Below are positions 5,306 to 7,223 of a stretch of 7,223 bases of DNA, in pieces. The translations under genes and the position numbers were made by a program. Source of the DNA: Flavobacteriaceae bacterium (GTDB lineage: Bacteria; Bacteroidota; Bacteroidia; Flavobacteriales; Flavobacteriaceae); contig JABSPP010000081.1 of assembly GCA_013214275.1 (NCBI GenBank), forward strand, positions 1 to 7,223, read 5' to 3'. A model generated the notes under the pieces. The model had not been told where the DNA came from and searched no databases. It saw only the letters and a list, made by a program, of their open reading frames with translations. Position 1 is the stretch's first letter, and every line of letters begins with the position of its first letter.

Positions 5306-6766
5306 ATGATGCAGTCAGTGAAAAGAAGGCGGTTGTGGGAAATGGATGCCGAGTTGCGGAAAGAATGGAACTATGTCAAACAAAATAGTCCCACAAGTTC
5401 TTTTGAGCGTGGAAATCCTGTTAGAGAAGAAGAGCGTTCTTTTGAAAAGGATCGATATCAAGAACCTTTTCAACAGTCAAGAAGGGGTTTACGGCAAACA
5501 AAACCCTATGATGCTTTTCCTGATAAAGAAAATATGATATCTAAGAGGGAAAACCAAAGACCCTTAAGAAGTAGCAGGCGAGGATTTACAGCAATGGATG
5601 CTGAGTTACAAAAACAGTGGAACCACGCCAAACAACATAGTTCTACAGGCTCTTTTGAGCATAGAACGCAGCAAAGAGGGAGAGAACTTCCTTTTCAGAA
5701 AGACCGTTATCAAGAGCCCTTTCAACGGTTAAAGAGAGATTCACGATCAGTACATCCTTATGATACTTTTTCTCGTGAAGAAGATATGATGCCCCAAAAG
5801 AGGTTCCAAGGACCTGTAAGAGGTGATGGACAAACATTTGGAAAAAGGCAATCCTATCAATCTGAAGAAGAATGGCAGCGAAGAACAGAACAAGCCCTAC
5901 AAAATCTAGGAAATAATATTGATCCTAGATCAGGTAATTTTCAGGGATATCAGACAGCTCCACCCTCTCGAGAACCTTCGATACAAGCTTTACCAGATTC
6001 AAGTACAAGCGCTCCTGGGATATATCAATCTCTGGCAGATCGATTGTATCAAAAGCCACAAGGTCCCTCTAGAGTTCCTGTATATATATCGCCCAAAGAA
6101 ACACCCATCAATGACTTTGTCAAAAAAGACCCCCTTCCAAAAATTAATTTAGCAGTAGAGGTCGCAAACCAGCCAACACATTACAATACAAGTGCTAGCA
6201 TTGTACTTAGAAACAGTCAAGAACACATTCTTTATTGTTTAAGAGATCGACAAACAAAACTATCCATAGCCTCTCCACTGGTAGGCAATAGCAATGATCT
6301 TGTGTTTACAACGAACCCCATTATAAAGGATCATTTGTGTGATATATTGGCTATTGACCCAAGGATAGGTGCATTCGCACAACTTTTAAAAACAGTACAG
6401 ATACATTCAAAGCTAAATGATGACTTAACAATATATCCGTTAGATGCCAAGGTAGATCAAGGAGAAAAGACATTGATTGTCCTAGAAAATCCTCAAGAGG
6501 GGATGACCTACAATTTGTATGACGCATCCAATCAGCTTATAGAAGATGCACACCATACGACAGAGTACCAAAATAAAATTACTGGTAAGGAATTGGTTAT
6601 AGGCGATGACAATACGATAGGTAGCAGCTTTGTTCATTGGGAGGCTGAGCATACGAATCAGTATTTTTTAACTCCCACCATTAGTGCTACTACTGATTTT
6701 TACTTAAAAGCGATCAGTTCATCGGGAGAAGAAGTACAATCGTCCAACATCACGATTGAACTCTAA
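5306..6766 (+). CDS. Protein with 84-residue tandem duplication and two Ig-like C-terminal repeats, 486 residues
   Basis: The start is ATG at 5306 or the adjacent ATG at 5309, after a purine-rich leader (AAAGAAAGTAAGTAG); TAA is at 6764-6766. Residues 7-90 and 91-174 are a tandem duplication of identical length, about 48% identical by hand count, each with MDAEL-x-K-x-WN, a SFE block, KDRYQEPFQ and a PYD-x-F motif. These units are Arg/Glu/Gln-rich and charged. Residues about 175-275 are a Pro/Ser/Gln-rich linker with a short helix (GIYQSLADRLYQK, 238-250). Residues about 280-486 are beta-rich, with two related blocks: ASIVLRNSQEHILYCLRD (297-314) and KTLIVLENPQEGMTYNLYD (388-406). These share IVL-x-N-x-QE with a Y-x-L a few residues on, as in Bacteroidota Ig-like domains of surface or appendage proteins. 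There is no signal peptide or membrane segment. The role may be a structural connector whose C-terminal Ig-like part faces a fibre or partner, with the N-terminal repeats as docking units; this is inference. A fibre-like gene follows after 89 bases. Confidence 0.82.
   Translation: MMQSVKRRRLWEMDAELRKEWNYVKQNSPTSSFERGNPVREEERSFEKDRYQEPFQQSRRGLRQTKPYDAFPDKENMISKRENQRPLRSSRRGFTAMDAELQKQWNHAKQHSSTGSFEHRTQQRGRELPFQKDRYQEPFQRLKRDSRSVHPYDTFSREEDMMPQKRFQGPVRGDGQTFGKRQSYQSEEEWQRRTEQALQNLGNNIDPRSGNFQGYQTAPPSREPSIQALPDSSTSAPGIYQSLADRLYQKPQGPSRVPVYISPKETPINDFVKKDPLPKINLAVEVANQPTHYNTSASIVLRNSQEHILYCLRDRQTKLSIASPLVGNSNDLVFTTNPIIKDHLCDILAIDPRIGAFAQLLKTVQIHSKLNDDLTIYPLDAKVDQGEKTLIVLENPQEGMTYNLYDASNQLIEDAHHTTEYQNKITGKELVIGDDNTIGSSFVHWEAEHTNQYFLTPTISATTDFYLKAISSSGEEVQSSNITIEL
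5324..5827 (+). repeat. Tandem duplication, two 252-bp (84-codon) units in the 5306 gene
   Basis: Unit 1 is encoded at 5324-5575 and unit 2 at 5576-5827. The register is exact: the codons for MDAEL (5342 and 5594), KDRYQEPFQ and PYD-x-F are each 252 bases apart with no insertion or deletion. Hand alignment gives 40 of 84 identical residues. The longest identical run is nine residues (KDRYQEPFQ). The divergence shows an old duplication kept at constant length, which implies constraint on unit size or on motif spacing. Confidence 0.85.
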
Positions 6767-6855
6767 AAATCATTCTACCGTACAGAACATTATTTAAACG
6801 ATTAACGATTGCAATAACATTCATTCAATAAATAACTTTTTTAAATCAAAAATTG

Positions 6856-7223
6856 ATGAGCGCAAAAAGCAAACAACAATTAAAGCAAGAATTTCTGTCA
6901 GGAAGTAAAATTACTCAAGCAAAATTAGAAAATCTTATCGATTCTTCCGTAAATAAAGTGGACGACCTTAGTATTGATGCCAATGGCAACGTCGGTATTG
7001 GGACAACAAGTCCAAGTGAGAATGAGAAATTGACGGTGAATGGGAATGCAAAAATTGGAACAATTGGCCAGACTTTAAAAATTGGAGATCTGGGTCAGCC
7101 AAACTGGGCAGGAATTGCTCATATAGACAGTGTAGGTAAAGATAATTATGCATTGCTTCAAGATTCAAATGGGAGAACGATCCTAAATTCCAAATCAGAT
7201 CAATTATTGAGTTTCCATCAAGG
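6856..7223 (+). CDS. Fibre-like protein, N-terminal part, open at the right edge
   Basis: ATG at 6856 follows an A-rich leader (AAATCAAAAATTG) and the frame is open for 122 codons to the window end. Residues 1-36 (SAKSKQQLKQEFLSGSKITQ, then AKLENLIDSSVNK) form an N-terminal helix pair of a type that opens many Bacteroidota tail-fibre-like proteins. Residues 40-65 carry DANGNVGIGTTSP and KLTVNGNAKIG, the repeat typical of long fibrous beta proteins, many of which end in an S74-type intramolecular chaperone; that end would lie outside the window. Residues 80-120 (NWAGIAHIDSVGKDNYALLQ, then DSNGRTILNSKSDQLLSFHQ) resemble the 'WAGFAH...YALLQ' module common in these fibres. There is no signal peptide, so export by a cell-envelope or injection apparatus, or release by lysis, would be needed if it acts outside. 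The likely role is a receptor-binding or surface fibre. The family type is fairly sure, the system it serves is not. Confidence 0.8.
   Translation, partial: MSAKSKQQLKQEFLSGSKITQAKLENLIDSSVNKVDDLSIDANGNVGIGTTSPSENEKLTVNGNAKIGTIGQTLKIGDLGQPNWAGIAHIDSVGKDNYALLQDSNGRTILNSKSDQLLSFHQ

Overview
The window looks like chromosomal DNA of a member of the Bacteroidota. The sequence is AT-rich, start codons lie in A/T-rich leaders with no clear Shine-Dalgarno sequence (for example before 2660, 4085 and 6856), and the last gene opens a fibre-like protein with the 'GNVGIGTTSP' motif common in Bacteroidota tail-fibre-like and surface proteins. A Saprospira/Microscilla-like marine gliding bacterium would fit, but that is only a guess. 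All supported genes are on the + strand. I saw no tRNA, rRNA, CRISPR array, insertion sequence or transposase, and no enzyme with a recognisable intact active site.

Layout. 1-813: 3' part of an unrecognised gene that is open at the left edge. 882-1025: a 47-residue small ORF. 1129-1437: a 102-residue protein with a helix-then-strands layout, followed by a hairpin terminator (1441-1489). 1521-2333: a 270-residue multidomain protein (small alpha/beta N-domain, helix-hairpin-helix-like segment, coiled linker, IPT/TIG-like C-domain). 2333-2500: a decayed 3' remnant of a NUC1-type (endonuclease G-like) DNA/RNA nuclease with one in-frame stop. 2660-4000: a 446-residue protein with an acidic/serine-rich disordered half, a coiled coil and a globular C-terminal half. 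4085-5233: a 382-residue, almost wholly disordered acidic protein with repeated AF(A/G)W(D/E) motifs, followed by a short hairpin plus T-run. 5306-6766: a 486-residue protein with an exact-length 84-residue tandem duplication and two C-terminal Ig-like repeats. 6856-7223: the start of a fibre-like protein that runs off the right edge.

How the genes may work together. The proteins at 2660, 4085 and 5306 look like one functional set. All have long disordered N-terminal or central parts, and they share short linear motifs: the AF-W-acidic motif and SHPD(H/N)GESL between the first two, and a PY-x-(A/T)-F motif between the last two. That pattern suits flexible scaffold, linker or cargo-recruitment proteins that dock on a common partner. 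The two upstream proteins (1129 and 1521) share a fold layout that resembles small adaptor domains such as trypco2/DUF2589. With the fibre-like gene and the nuclease scar, the locus could be an accessory or cargo module of a contractile injection (eCIS-like), phage-tail-like or surface apparatus. No sheath, tube, baseplate, spike or ATPase gene lies in the window, so this assignment is inference only.
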